Source of the DNA: Cladorhizidae sp. MBARI D1340-BT2
Lineage: Eukaryota; Porifera; Demospongiae; Poecilosclerida; Cladorhizidae
Reading direction: 5' to 3'
NCBI GenBank assembly: GCA_028752905.1
Contig: JAQNBH010000004.1
Coordinates: 3,270,610-3,334,609, forward strand
Length of the DNA stretch: 64,000 nt
The notes under the pieces were generated by a model. The model was given only the letters and a program-made list of their open reading frames with translations, was not told where the DNA came from and did no database searches. Below are positions 1-11,800 of this stretch, piece after piece (the stretch's first letter is position 1; every line of letters begins with the position of its first letter). A program made the translations under genes and the position numbers.

Positions 1-445
1 GACCTAGAATAATAAACAGGTTATATTTGGTGAACTCTCAGTTGAACTCTCAGTTGACATAATAACATGACAATAACCTTCTCAATAATCAATTTGAAAT
101 TTACTCTCTTGACATTTCGACTAAAGACTCGCGTGAGCCTGCTATATACCAGTAGCTAGCTGGGGTTATAGATGGTGGCGTAGCTTTGCCACCGTTTATG
201 GGGTTATAGATGGTGGCGTTATTCACCACATGCTACAAACCACACCCCTGGCACACACGTCCAGCATGTGAACCAGATGTGGAAAAAAATTAATGATAAT
301 AATAACCTATAATAATAACCAAAATAATAATAATAACTCTAATAATAACTATTAACTAATAATAATAAATAAACAAAATAATAATAACACTCTGGCACAG
401 TCCTATTGTGCTCAAGCTACCAGGAGCTCAGGTGCGGTAGCTGCC

Positions 446-709
446 ATGGCTGAAGAGAAAAAGGAGGACAAGTACCACTGCCTTACCAGGAATTATTTTT
501 TTGTGCCAGTTGCGGTTGAGACCCTAGGTGCCATTGGCCCAAAGTCATTGGCCTTCCTAAAGGAACTCGGAAGGAAAATGAAGCAACACACTGGGGAAGA
601 GAATTCATACCAATTTTTGATGCAACAATTGTCTGTGGCGGTACAGAGAGGCAATGCTCTTGCAGTCATGGGGGCAATGGGAGGCTCGGGCATGGACAGT
701 CTTGTGTAA
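446..709 (+). pseudogene. C-terminal fragment of a LINE-type reverse transcriptase polyprotein
   Basis: This 87-codon frame contains FVPVAVETLGAIGPKS, FLKELGRK and LSVAVQRGNALAVMG. I recognise these as the conserved C-terminal end of the non-LTR retrotransposon polyproteins common in sponges and cnidarians. It ends in a proper TAA and is followed within about 100 nt by a (TAA)n tract, as expected for a LINE 3' end. No reverse transcriptase core lies upstream, so the copy is 5'-truncated. The ATG at 446 is simply the first in frame and need not be a start. The assignment rests on remembered family motifs, without a search. Confidence 0.6.
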
Positions 710-797
710 TTATTACTGTTGTTGTTGTTATTGTTTTGTTGTTGTTGTTTGATATATATGTTTGATATATATAATTATAATAATAAAATATATAAAA

Positions 798-805
798 AAA
801 TAAAA

Positions 806-879
<74 letters not shown>

Positions 880-927
880 TAATAATAATAATACAGTAAT
901 AATAATAATAATAAAAATAAAAATACA

Positions 928-1006
<79 letters not shown>

Positions 1007-1010
1007 TACA

Positions 1011-1074
<64 letters not shown>

Positions 1075-1101
1075 CAATAAAGATAATAATAATAATAATA
1101 A
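798..1101. repeat. (TAA)n trinucleotide tract
   Basis: About 300 bp of almost pure TAA, broken by AATACAGTAATAA interruptions that themselves recur three or four times. It directly follows the LINE 3' end and lies inside foldback element A. The long poly-Tyr, poly-Ile and poly-Asn frames here are artefacts of the tract. Confidence 0.95.
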
Positions 1102-1269
1102 TGCATGTGCCAGGGGTGTGGTTTGTAGCACGTGGTGAATAGCTAACTATGGGTATATAGCAGGCTCCTTTGAGTCTCTTGGCGTCTAGAGCATCTAGTC
1201 GAAACATTGAGGGAGTACGATTCCAAGTTGATTATTGTCAAATTGATTATTGGGTTATTGTAATATATT

Positions 1270-2570
1270 TTGGTAGTGCAGAAATAAAGCATCTACAATG
1301 CTAATACAGGGAAACACACACATAGTTGTGTCCCATACGTCCACATATTTATAAATGTATTATACCAACCTACTAAGACAGTCCACTATTACACTTGTTT
1401 GTAAAACTCCTCTTCTAAAAGCGGCTGGCAATTTATTGTAACCCAATGGCACCTTGAGCGTTTACTTACCAAGCATTATGCTCAAACACCTTCTCTGGGT
1501 CTTTTAATAATCTGCTGCCAAATGCTGGCCTCAATCCAGCCTCCCCTTCAGCCATCGCCTCCACGTGTTTGGGTGTGCACTATTTTGAGCAACACTTTTA
1601 ACCTGACACTGGATTTGGAGGGTGGCGTAGGTTCTGGACAAGATCGCCGTTTGCTTTGAATCTACTCAAACTGGTAGACAAGTGCATATAGAAAATACGA
1701 GAGCTCGTAGCAGCAACACTTGTGGTCGTTCTTCGGAGGTAGCAGCTAGATCATTCCTGTGGGTTTTTGTTTAGAGAAGTAAACGACTGGCAATCCACCA
1801 AGTAAGAGGGCCGACTAATACTAGAAAGGACCATTCGTGATAGCTTTCATGACTGTAGATTGTAAATGTGATGACCAGAGAAATGGTGATTCCCTACCTT
1901 AGTAGGGTTCTTAACTCGCAGAGGAAACGTCTAATGCCTGCAGCAATGACAGTATTGTACTACCAGTCAAGCCCAGAGAATTCAGAACAAAGTGAACTCT
2001 GATGGAGATAAGATAATGATATGAGACTGTCTTTATTTGTAGGCGAGAAGAAATAAGTAGTTGCAACAAGATGCACTTGGTCAGAGAGAGAAGTCCACTT
2101 ACTGATGAGCTTCATGATGCTTGGCAAGGCATGTATAGAGAGCTATACACCATACATTCTGCACTACACATATTGGGAGTCGGAACATAAGGGGGGAGGT
2201 TGAGTGTGTGTGTGGGGGGGGGTATAGCCTCCTCAATTGTTATCGAGATTCTGGAGGCAATAGGAATGAAGTCGCGAGTGTTCCTGAAGGAGCTGGACCC
2301 AAGGGTATAGCAAAGGCAAAGGACGGGAGGTGAGGCCCACGCGCACCTCCCATACCGGCTTTTGTTCAGGGCGAGTGTGGTCTTGTGTGTTGGGAGGCTG
2401 CAGAGGGAGGGGCCTGTTCTGTCACTTGTAACTGCATATAATTTTGTTTTGTTTTTTGATGATTGGTTTCCAACCTGATGATGACCATTTCATAATATTT
2501 AACATCGATTACCAAATATCTGCTCAATCTTTCTAGATCTCTGGGCAAGGAGTCTGTCTTGGGTGACATA
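1270..2570. other. Intergenic DNA, no gene recognised
   Basis: Read on both strands; I find no frame resembling a known family and no RNA gene. A short minus-strand frame (2366-2569) has no features worth calling. A run of G at about 2213-2222 is the only simple-sequence feature. Confidence 0.5.
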
Positions 2571-2574
2571 ACCA

Positions 2575-3880
2575 GCTGCTCTAGCCTCCATCAGGAATAA
2601 TCACTAGATGCTCTAGCCTCCATCAGGAATAGTGACTAGATGCTCTAGCCTCCATCAGGAATAATGACTAGATGCTCTAGCCTCCATCAGGAATAGTGAC
2701 TAGATGCTCTAGCCTCCATCAGGAATAATGACTAGATGCTCTAGCCTCCATCAGGAGTAATGACTAGATGCTCTAGCCTTCATCAGGAATAATGACTAGA
2801 TGCTCTAGCCTCCATCAGGAATAATGACTAGATGCTCTAGCCTCCGCCTCCATCAGGAATAATGACTATATAGATGCTCTAGCCTCCATCAGGAATAATG
2901 ACTGACTGACTATATAGATGCTCTAGCTTTCATCAGGAATAATGACTAGATGCTCTAGCCTCCATCAGGAATAATGACTGGATGCTCCAGCCTCAATCAG
3001 GAATAATGACTAGATGCTCTAGCCTCCATCAGGAATAATGACTAGATGCTCTAGCCTCCATCAGGAATAATGTCTATACTCCTTCAGGAATAATGACTAG
3101 ATGCTCTAGCCTCCGCCTCATCAGGAATAATGACGAGATGCTCTAGCCTCCATCAGGAATAATGACTATATAGATGTTCTAGCTTTCATCAGGAATAATG
3201 ACTAGATGCCCTAGCCTCCATCAGGAATAATGACTAGATGCTCTACATAGCCTCCATCAGGAATAATGACTATGCTCTAGCCTCCATCAGGAATAATGAC
3301 TAGATGCTCTATATAGCCTCCATCAGGAATAATGACTAGATGCTCTAGCCTCCATCAGGAATAATGACTGGATGCTCCAGCCTCAATCAGGAATAATGAC
3401 TAGATGCTCTAGCCTCCATCAGGAATAATGACTAGATGCTCTAGCCTCCATCAGGAATAATGTCTATACTCCTTCAGGAATAATGACTAGATGCTCTAGC
3501 CTCCGCCTCATCAGGAATAATGACGAGATGCTCTATATAGCCTCCATCAGGAATAATGACTATATAGATGTTCTAGCTTTCATCAGGAATAATGACTAGA
3601 TGCCCTAGCCTCCATCAGGAATAATGACTAGATGCTCTACATAGCCTCCATCAGGAATAATGACGAGATGCTCTAGCCTCCATCAGGAATAATGACTATA
3701 TAGATGTTCTAGCTTTCATCAGGAATAATGACTAGATGCTCTAGCCTCCATCAGGAACAATGACTAGATGCCCTAGCCTCCATCAGGAATAATGACTAGA
3801 TGCTCTAGCATCCATCAGGAATAATGACTAGATGCTCTAGCCTCCATCAGGAATAATGATGACTAGATGCTCTAGCCTTT
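2575..3880. repeat. 32-bp minisatellite (CTCTAGCCTCCATCAGGAAT family)
   Basis: Tandem 32-bp units, each carrying GACTAGATGCTCTAGCC and CATCAGGAATAAT. They vary by TATA insertions, CCGCCTCC insertions and partial units (TCTATACTCCTTCAGG). A block of several units is itself repeated: the variants at about 2990-3180 recur at about 3370-3560. The same unit fills foldback element C at 19530-20270, so this array is probably the core of a third element whose inverted ends are lost. Confidence 0.9.
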
Positions 3881-3884
3881 TTCC

Positions 3885-4968
3885 CCCTTTTTAACACGAG
3901 AAAAAATACAATCTCAATTAGCAAAAGCTAATCCTGAGTTTTACAAATGAGTATATATATAAGTGAATGTGCATGTAGCAGATATATGAATTGTAAGATA
4001 GTTCAAGTGTGTAAGTGTATGATTGTGCAGAATTACGATGTGGATACAAAGGCTGTTTATGGTTCCGTGTTCGTGGGTATATAGTTTAATTTGAGCATTT
4101 TCCCCAGTTCCAGTCACAAAAAGGGACTGTTTTACCCAACACCACATCACGTGGTAGACTCACCCAGGTAGTTTCCTTGCATGTTGCTGCATTTATTGGT
4201 TTCTGCATTGTATTTTCTCTCTCTGTTAATATGTACTCACTGTATACGTGTTCATATTCTTGTGTTTCTTGTGATGGTCGTGTTGGCGGTATATAGCATT
4301 ATATATTTTCACACTTCTGGAATGTAAATTGTAGTACACTGTACACATAATTATATAGCTTCAATATTATGGCAAGAAGGCTGTTCATGATTACTCTAGT
4401 GTCTTCACTACACGATGACGTAAATGTGTTTGAGCGTACGTTAAGCGTTATTGTTCTAAACTTCATTTAGCATGCACAAATGAAGTTGAAATTTTATGTG
4501 CATGAGCATACGTCAAGTATGGAAATATAGTGGCCGGACTCGCTAATGATGGGAGGACAGTGGTATCATACCTCACCATTGCCAGGATATTTGAGTACAT
4601 GGCAGAAGTAAGTTTTACATAATCACTTGGTGTGCTCCTATATAGTTATAATTGCCTCTTCCCCTGTTATTAATTGATTTAATCTTGATTCTGCTGAGCC
4701 TGTTAAACCTATCACATTAAGATCCTAATATATAATGAGCTTATCTTTCTTGGAAATCCATGATAAGCTGAGATTACAATGATGATTACAAAGGTGCATA
4801 CTTTGTGAGTCATATTGCCCATCATTTTTTTTGTGAAGTTCTTTGGCTCTAAGTGGTATTGACATTTCCTCTATATACACTTTGACAAGGGAATAAATTC
4901 CATGACAATTATCACCTTCTCACATAAGCAATGCTTACCAAGAATACTCTTCAATAAACTAACAACAC
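3885..4968. other. Intergenic DNA, no gene recognised
   Basis: AT-rich sequence with a T-rich patch just after the 32-bp array. I see no convincing coding region. A 22-nt stretch at about 4585-4606, bordered by CCAG and GTAAGT, could be a plus-strand microexon, but nothing supports it. Confidence 0.4.
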
Positions 4969-4985
4969 GTGCTGTTTATGATCCA

Positions 4986-5386
4986 ATATGCCAGTAGGGC
5001 AGGCTCCAGTAATCTTCAATCCCTCAGGTGTAGCTATATACATCACAGGAGAGAATACGCCAGTAGGGCAGGCTCCAGTAATCTTCAATCCCTCAGGTGT
5101 AGCTATATACATCACAGGAGAGAATACGCCAGTAGGGCAGGCTCCAGTAATCTTCAATCCCTCAGGTGTAGCTATATACATCACAGGAGAGAATATGCCA
5201 GTAGGGCAGGCTCCAGTAATCTTCAATCCCTCAGGTGTAGCTATATACATCACAGGAGAGAATACGCCAGTAGGGCAGGCTCCAGTAATCTTCAATCCCT
5301 CAGGTGTGGCTACACCACTGGAGAGGGTATATGCAGTTACTCATCCAGTGGTTGCAGAGGTATACTCGGATACTAATTCTTACTAG
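4986..5386 (+). repeat. 69-bp tandem repeat, possibly coding (23-residue repeat)
   Basis: Five nearly identical 69-bp units. Because 69 is a multiple of three, two plus frames and one minus frame stay open. The plus frame from 4988 reads repeats containing PVGQAPVIFNPSGVA and IYITGEN. It then leaves the array into a non-repeat tail (TPLERVYAVTHPVVAEV) and stops at 5384-5386. The non-repeat tail is the only hint of real coding. I do not recognise a domain, and no upstream exon can be supported. If real, it would be the last exon of a plus-strand gene lying tail-to-tail with the minus-strand GARS gene about 390 bp away. A non-coding minisatellite is equally possible. Confidence 0.35.
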
Positions 5387-5778
5387 TGGTGATGCACTTG
5401 TGTGTGTGTATGTAGAGTCAGCATGTGCTACTGCCATTGTCCATATATATGTATATACATGTATATAGCAGAACAACTTGCAGTGTTGCTAAGGGTCTTG
5501 CCGACCTGCTTGCTCTAGTCCTGCTGCCAGTCCCCTAGGCAGCGGAGCACATGGACAATGCAGCCTGCCTTGGGGGAACATCTTAGCCGTCAAAGCAGCC
5601 ATAAATATCGGACCTCCGGAAATGAGTCCTACAGCAGCAAACAACACTGCAAGAAGGAAGCCAGACAACCCAAGAAGAGGATGAAGAAAGTGAAGACTTC
5701 AAAGCTGTGACTACCAGACATGACAAGAATGCAGTTCAGTTGCTATTAGATACCATCAAACCATACAATGTAATAGTT
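5387..5778. other. GARS 3' flank / intergenic spacer
   Basis: This lies between the 69-bp repeat region and the GARS stop codon and must contain the GARS 3' UTR on the minus strand. No AATAAA is visible on that strand here, so the polyadenylation point is unknown. ATGTATATAC-type AT repeats occur at about 5440-5465. Confidence 0.5.
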
Positions 5779-5895
5779 TCATTTTGTTGAAGTGAGTGAT
5801 TCTTGTCCAGTGAAAATTGGAAATTTATCTTCTACTTGTGGCCAGACATGACGTCCTTCCACCAGAGCAGAGACTGTGGATGCGGCCTCCTCAAT
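5779..5895 (-). CDS. GARS1: GARS terminal exon
   Basis: The acceptor is CTCTCCCACAG|ATTGAG. The 38 codons run [18 protein letters not shown], then [16 protein letters not shown] and a TGA at 5779-5781. This matches the human C-terminus ([29 protein letters not shown]), so the protein ends naturally. A plus-strand frame covering the same bases (5817-6155) is its antisense shadow. Confidence 0.9.
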   Translation of the reverse strand: MEEAASTVSALVEGRHVWPQVEDKFPIFTGQESLTSTK

Positions 5896-8800
5896 CTGTG
5901 GGAGAGGGCAGAGTCAAGGTTGAAAGTACATGTACAAATATTCATATTATGTTTGTGAAACATGCCATGGTGAGTATTATCCGAGGGATGGGTGTGGCCA
6001 GTGACTCTTATGGGCATGCACTGGCCAGTTGTCACACTACAATGATAAGACTATTGTGCGAGATTCTCCGGCATTTCATCGAAGATCCTGATCAACTAGC
6101 ACAGGAGCATTATGGAGTTAGACCCCACATTACCGTGCAGTTCATACGGTTCTGAACGGGACAAAGTTTGACGTACTACTGCTCAGAACAATACAAATTA
6201 CATCTGCTTGTACTACTCAAATAAGTAGTCTACAAACAATACAAATTACATCTGCTTGCACTACACAAATAAGTAGTCTACAAACAATACAAATTACATC
6301 TGCTTGCACTACACAAATAAATAGTCTACAAACAATACAAATTACATCTGCTTGCACTACACAAATAAGTAGTCTACAAACAATACAAATTACATCTGCT
6401 TGCTCTACACAAATAAGTAGTCTACAAACAATACAAATTACATCTGCTTGCACTACACAAATAAGTAGTCTACAAACAATACACAACTACACAAATAACT
6501 ACGCAAATAAATAGTCTACAAACAATACAAATTACATCTGCTTGCAGTACACAAATAAGTAGTCTACAAACAATACAAATTACATCTGCTTGCACTACTC
6601 AAATAAGTAGTCTACAGACAATACAAATTACATCTGCTTGCACTACACAAATAAGTAGTCTACAAACAATACAAATTACAACTACACAAATAACTACGCA
6701 AATAAATAGTCTACAAACAATACAAATTACATCTGCTTGCAGTACACAAATAAGTAGTCTACAAACAATACAAATTACATCTGCTTGCACTACTCAAATA
6801 AGTAGTCTACAAACAATACAAATTACATCTGCTTGCACTACACAAATAAGTAGTCTACAAACAATACAAATTACATCTGCTTGCTCTACAAATAAGTAGT
6901 CTACAAACAATAAAAATTACATCTGCTTGCTCTACACAAATAAGTAGTCGACAAACAATACAAATTACATCTGCTTGCACTACACAAATAAGTAGTCTAC
7001 AAACAATACAAATTACATCCGCTTGCACTACTCAAATAAATAGTCTACAAACGGTCTATCTACAGACATGCTGTGGTGAGTGATTCCCAAACAGCAGGAA
7101 GAGCAGAGAACTGGCTACAGATGTTGTCAGTATATATAGAGAGAGAGCTGGTAAGGTGGTGTCAGTACATACCACAAACACACGGGTAGAGAGATAACTT
7201 GCTCCCGCCACCACTTACAGAGAGGCGCACTTGTCTCATGGAGTTCCTCTCCCGCAAGGTGACTGAGGAGTTCTCTAGAGTGTCAAGGTCGATAGTGATG
7301 CCAAAAGGAATCCCAATCTCGTCGGTCCTGGCATATCTCCGTCCTATAGAGCCAGCTGCCTCGTCCACCCGATGAGTGATCCCTCGCTGCTTCAAGCACT
7401 CGACTATAGCAGCCAGAACATGAGGCAGACAACAACTTGTGCTGAATATGACTTCACATCTAGCACAGCTTGTTAAAATGTCTAGTCCACTGTGTTGTGT
7501 GTCTAGTATAACAGGTGTAACTAGTTTAAGTGTCTAGAGTATTAGATCTGTATAGCATGTTAGGTGCCTCTGTGTTAGGTGTGTCTAGAGTGTTAGGTGT
7601 GTTGGGTGGGACTGTGTTATATGTGTAAGGTTTAGTGCATTAGGTGTGTAGTATGTTACGTGTTAATTGTGTCAGTTCTGTCTAGAGTGTTAGTTGTGTC
7701 TAAGAGTGTTAGTTGTATCTAAGAGTGTTAGGTGTATTAAATGTCTGTCTAGTATGCTAGTGTGTTAGGTGTGTGTAGTGTGTTAGGTGTGTAGTGTGTT
7801 AGGTGTGTAGTGTGTTAGGTGTGTAGTGTGTTAGGTGTGTAGTGTGTAGTGTGTTAGGTGTGTGTAGCGTGTTAGGTGTGTGTAGCGTGTTAGGTGTGTG
7901 TAGTGTGTTGGGTGTGTAGTGTGTTAGGTGTGTGTAGTGTGTTAGGTGTGTGTAGTGTATTGGGTGTGTAGTGTGTTAGGTGTGTAGTGTGTTAGGTGTG
8001 TGTAGTGTGTTAGGTGTGTGTAGTGTGTTAGGTGTGTAGTGTGCTAGGTGTGTGTAGCGTTAGGTGTGTAGTGTGTACAGTGTGTTAGGTGTGTGTAGTC
8101 TGTTAGGTGTGTAGTGTGTGTAGTGTTAGGTGTGTAGTGTGTTAGGTGTGTGTAGTGTGTTAGGTGTGTAGTGTGCTAGGTGTGTGTTAGGTGTGTAGTG
8201 TGCTAGGTGTGTGTAGTGTTAGGTGTGTAGTGTGTTAGGTGTGTGTAGTGTGTTAGGTGTATGAGGTCTGTTAGGTGTGTAGTGTGCTAGGTGTGTGTAG
8301 TGTTAGGTGTGTATTGTGCTAGGTGTGTGTAGTGTGTTGGGTGTGTAGTGTGTTAGGTGTGTGTGGTGTGTTAGGTATGTAGTGTGTTAGGTGTGTAGTG
8401 TGTTGTCTAAATGGTTGTGTAAGACTAAATTGTCTTTATGCTCGTAATGTAATTCGGTACAGAGTTAATTGCAATTTCACACGGACAGAAGTTGCAATGG
8501 AGGAGTTAAACATACCTGTGGCAGCGATGAAGGGGTCAAACTTGTCATTATTAGAGAGAGGGAGCACAGAGCAGCTGATGGGCGCTATTTGAGGAGGCAG
8601 GGCTAGCCACGCCCTCTGTGCATCTCCCTCTCTCACTCTGTAGCTGTGCTCCCACACAGCATACAACAGTCGGCCGATCCCAAAGGAGGGCTCTATCACC
8701 GACGGCAACACATCCACAACTAGAAACAAATTAACAGCACATAACAATAGGAGTGAGAGGGGAAAAACCAAGAGAGGGAGAGAGAGGAAATGAAAGAAGA

Positions 8801-11800
8801 ATGGACAGGGAGCTAATCACATGCCAGAAGACTAGAATTAGAGGAGAGAACTGGCTGCATAGTCAGGACAGGAGAGAGAACTGGCTGCACAGTCAGCAGA
8901 GGAGAGAGAACTGGCTGCACAGTCAGTAGAGGAGAGAGAACTGGCTGCACAGTCAGTAGAGGAGAGAGAACTGGCTGCACAGTCAGTAGAGGAGAGAGAA
9001 CTGGCTGCACAGTCAGTAGAGGAGAGAGAACTGGCTGCACAGTCAGTAGAGGAGAGAGAACTGGCTGCATAGTCAGGAGAGTAGAGAGAACTGGCTGCAC
9101 AGTCAGTCAGTAGAGGAGCAAGAATTGGCTTCACAGTCAGTAGAGGAGAGAGAACTGGCTGCACATCAGCCAGGAGTGAAGTGGAGCAACAGTCAGTGAC
9201 TACACATCAGCCAGGAGTGGAGTGGAGCAACAGTCAGTGACTACACATCAGCCAGGAGTGAAGTGGAGCAACAGTCAGTGACTACACATCAGCCAGGAGT
9301 GAAGTGGAGCAACAGTCAGTGACTACACATCAGCCAGGAGTGAAGTGGAGCAACAGTCAGTGACTACACATCAGCCAGGAGTGAAGTGGAGCAACAGTCA
9401 GTGACTGCACATCAGCCAGGAGTGAAGTGGAGCAACAGTCAGTGACTACACATCAGCCAGGAGTGAAGTGGAGCAACAGTCAGTGACTACACATCAGCCA
9501 GGAGTGAAGTGGAGCAACAGTCAGTGACTACACATCAGCCAGGAGTGAAGTGCAGCAACAGTCAGTGACTACACATCAGCCAGGAGTGAAGTGGAGCAAC
9601 AGTCAGTGACTACACATCAGCCAGGAGTGAAGTGGAGCAACAGTCAGTGACTACACATCAGCCAGGAGTGAAGTGGAGCAACAGTCAGTGACTGCACATC
9701 AGCCAGGAGTGAAGTGGAGCAACAGTCAGTGACTACACACCAGCCAGGAGTGAAGTGGAGCAACAGGTGTTGCCCACTAAGACATGATGCTATATAGTTG
9801 GACTCTGGATTAGGTTGCTAAGCAGTCAGATAACTCACCATGCACTGTCCTCTGCTGACGCTTGATGGTGACCATATTAGCTTCAAGTTTGTACGTCTTC
9901 CCCGACACCTCAACATCTTTATACCTAGAAAATTACCAAACACAACATCTGCAATGCTCAGAATTTCTCACCAAATAAACTAAAGTTCTCGCACACGCGA
10001 GCACATGATCACACGCGCGAGCACATGATCACACACGCGAGCACATGATCACAAGCATAACAGACTGAAATGTGATAATAATAACAACTAGCAAGTACCC
10101 GCAGACACTCGAGATAAATAAGTGTTTGTGGGTTCTAGTTGAAGGTGTTTATTGGTTTTTAAGATCATAAAATATTTGCAGATCATTATTCTTTCAAGAG
10201 GAACTTTCTACACATAGTACACCATTGGGCTATCACAGTCTAGTTTTGGTTGTTTGGTGTGAATTTATTTAGAAGGTATAACGAGACAAAAAAATAAATT
10301 CAAAAATTCATGACTCAATTCCTTGCCTGTTGATGCTGAAGGCAGCCTACAATCTCTGACAGTGCAGCCCTCAGTTCTCTCCACTAGCACCAGTGCTTGC
10401 TGCTCTCTCCTCATACCTGCACTCACTGAAATTTCTGCTCTAGAACTATCGGTTGCTCTGGGATAGATCCTCAGCTTCTCTGTTGGTATCAACTCTACAC
10501 TCCCTTTGTCTCTCCCAGTCAACTTTCCTTGCAGTTTCTCGCGCAGTCTCACTTGCTGCATGCCTTCTCCGTCTCTTCTGAGGCTTGTTACATGTTGTCT
10601 AGTTGTTGTTCAGCTGTGCAGCTATTCTGCAGTCCCACTTTCTTCTGGATTCTGTATTGGTGCACATGTGTATAACCATGACACACACAGACGGACGGAT
10701 GGTTTTCCAGGATTCCTCGTAGTCAAGGTCCCGGCACCCTTAGGATGGTGCTTGTTGTTGGCGATGGCAAGGGTGGAAACTCTCTCCGTGAGCAAAAAGG
10801 CGACGTCAGAACTGTTTACCACCTCTTAGAGCCTGCTGCTCGAGTATTAAGCAAAGATCGGCTTCTCCTGACCTAATGTAGGTCAGATGGTTAACTTAAC
10901 CGTTACACCAGTTATCAACCAGTCCCAGCATCCTGGGTCGGCAGTCTCCACCGATTCCATGGCGGCGTGCAACATTCAGAATATTGGTGTGTCTCTGCCA
11001 GGTGAGTATGTCAGTGAAGAATTGACAGAACAGGTGGGTATCTCAATTAATACCAACCTGCTTCTTGTATCTCCCTATCCCTTGTCAAACCTGTTTTTAC
11101 AGGGTGAATGTGAGGCTGAACCCTTTATACTGGCCATCGAGGCTGTTATACTGGCCATCGAGGCTGTTATACTGGCCATCGAGGTTGTTATACTAGCCAT
11201 CGAGGCTGTTATACTGGCCATCGAGGCTGTTATACTAGCCATCGAGGCTGTTATACTAGCCATCGAGGCTGTTATACTGGCCATCAAGGTTGTTATATTA
11301 GCCATCGAGGCTGTTATACTGGCCATCGAGGCTGTTATACTGGCCATCGAGGCTGTTATACTGGCCATCGAGGCTGTTATACTAGCCATCGAGGCTGTTA
11401 TACTAGCCATCGAGGCTGTTATACTGGCCATCGAGGCTGTTATACTAGCCATCGAGGCTGTTATACTAGCCATCGAGGCTGTTATACTGGCCATCGAGGC
11501 TGTTATACTAGCCATCGAGGCTGTTATACTAGCCATCGAGGTTGTTATACTAGCCATCGAGGCTGTTATACTAGCCATCGAGGCTATTATACTGGCCATC
11601 GAGGCTGTTATACTAGCCATCGAGGCTGTTATACTAGCCATCGAGGCTGTTATACTGTCCATCGAGGCTGTTATATTAGCCATCGAGGCTGTTATATTAG
11701 CCATCGAGGCTGTTATACTGGCCATCGAGGCTGTTATACTAGCCATCGAGGCTGTTATACTAGCCATCGAGGCTGTTATACTAGCCATCGAGGCTGTTAT

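Larger units (their letters stand above)
20..1265. mobile_element. Foldback/MITE-like element A with long inverted ends
   Basis: The stretch at about 60-260 reappears inverted and diverged at about 1100-1255. Shared blocks in order are the CTCAATAATCAA-type AT motif, the ATTTCGACTAAAGACTC region (right end: ATCTAGTCGAAA), TATATAGCAGGCTC, and CCACACCCCTGGCACA (right end: TGCCAGGGGTGTGGTTTGTA). The same outer sequence borders a second element at 19470-20345, so this is a dispersed family. The left arm also has an internal direct repeat (GGGTTATAGATGGTGGCGT at about 163 and 201). The interior holds a LINE 3' end and a long (TAA)n tract, which are probably nested insertions. No transposase is seen, so it is presumably non-autonomous. 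The exact ends and target-site duplications are not resolved. Confidence 0.65.

Noticed and set aside
10869..10930. tRNA-like or SINE-like stretch (GTAACGGTTAAG with a nearby hairpin, minus strand)
   Set aside because: An A-box-like word is present, but I could not find a matching B box or fold a cloverleaf.
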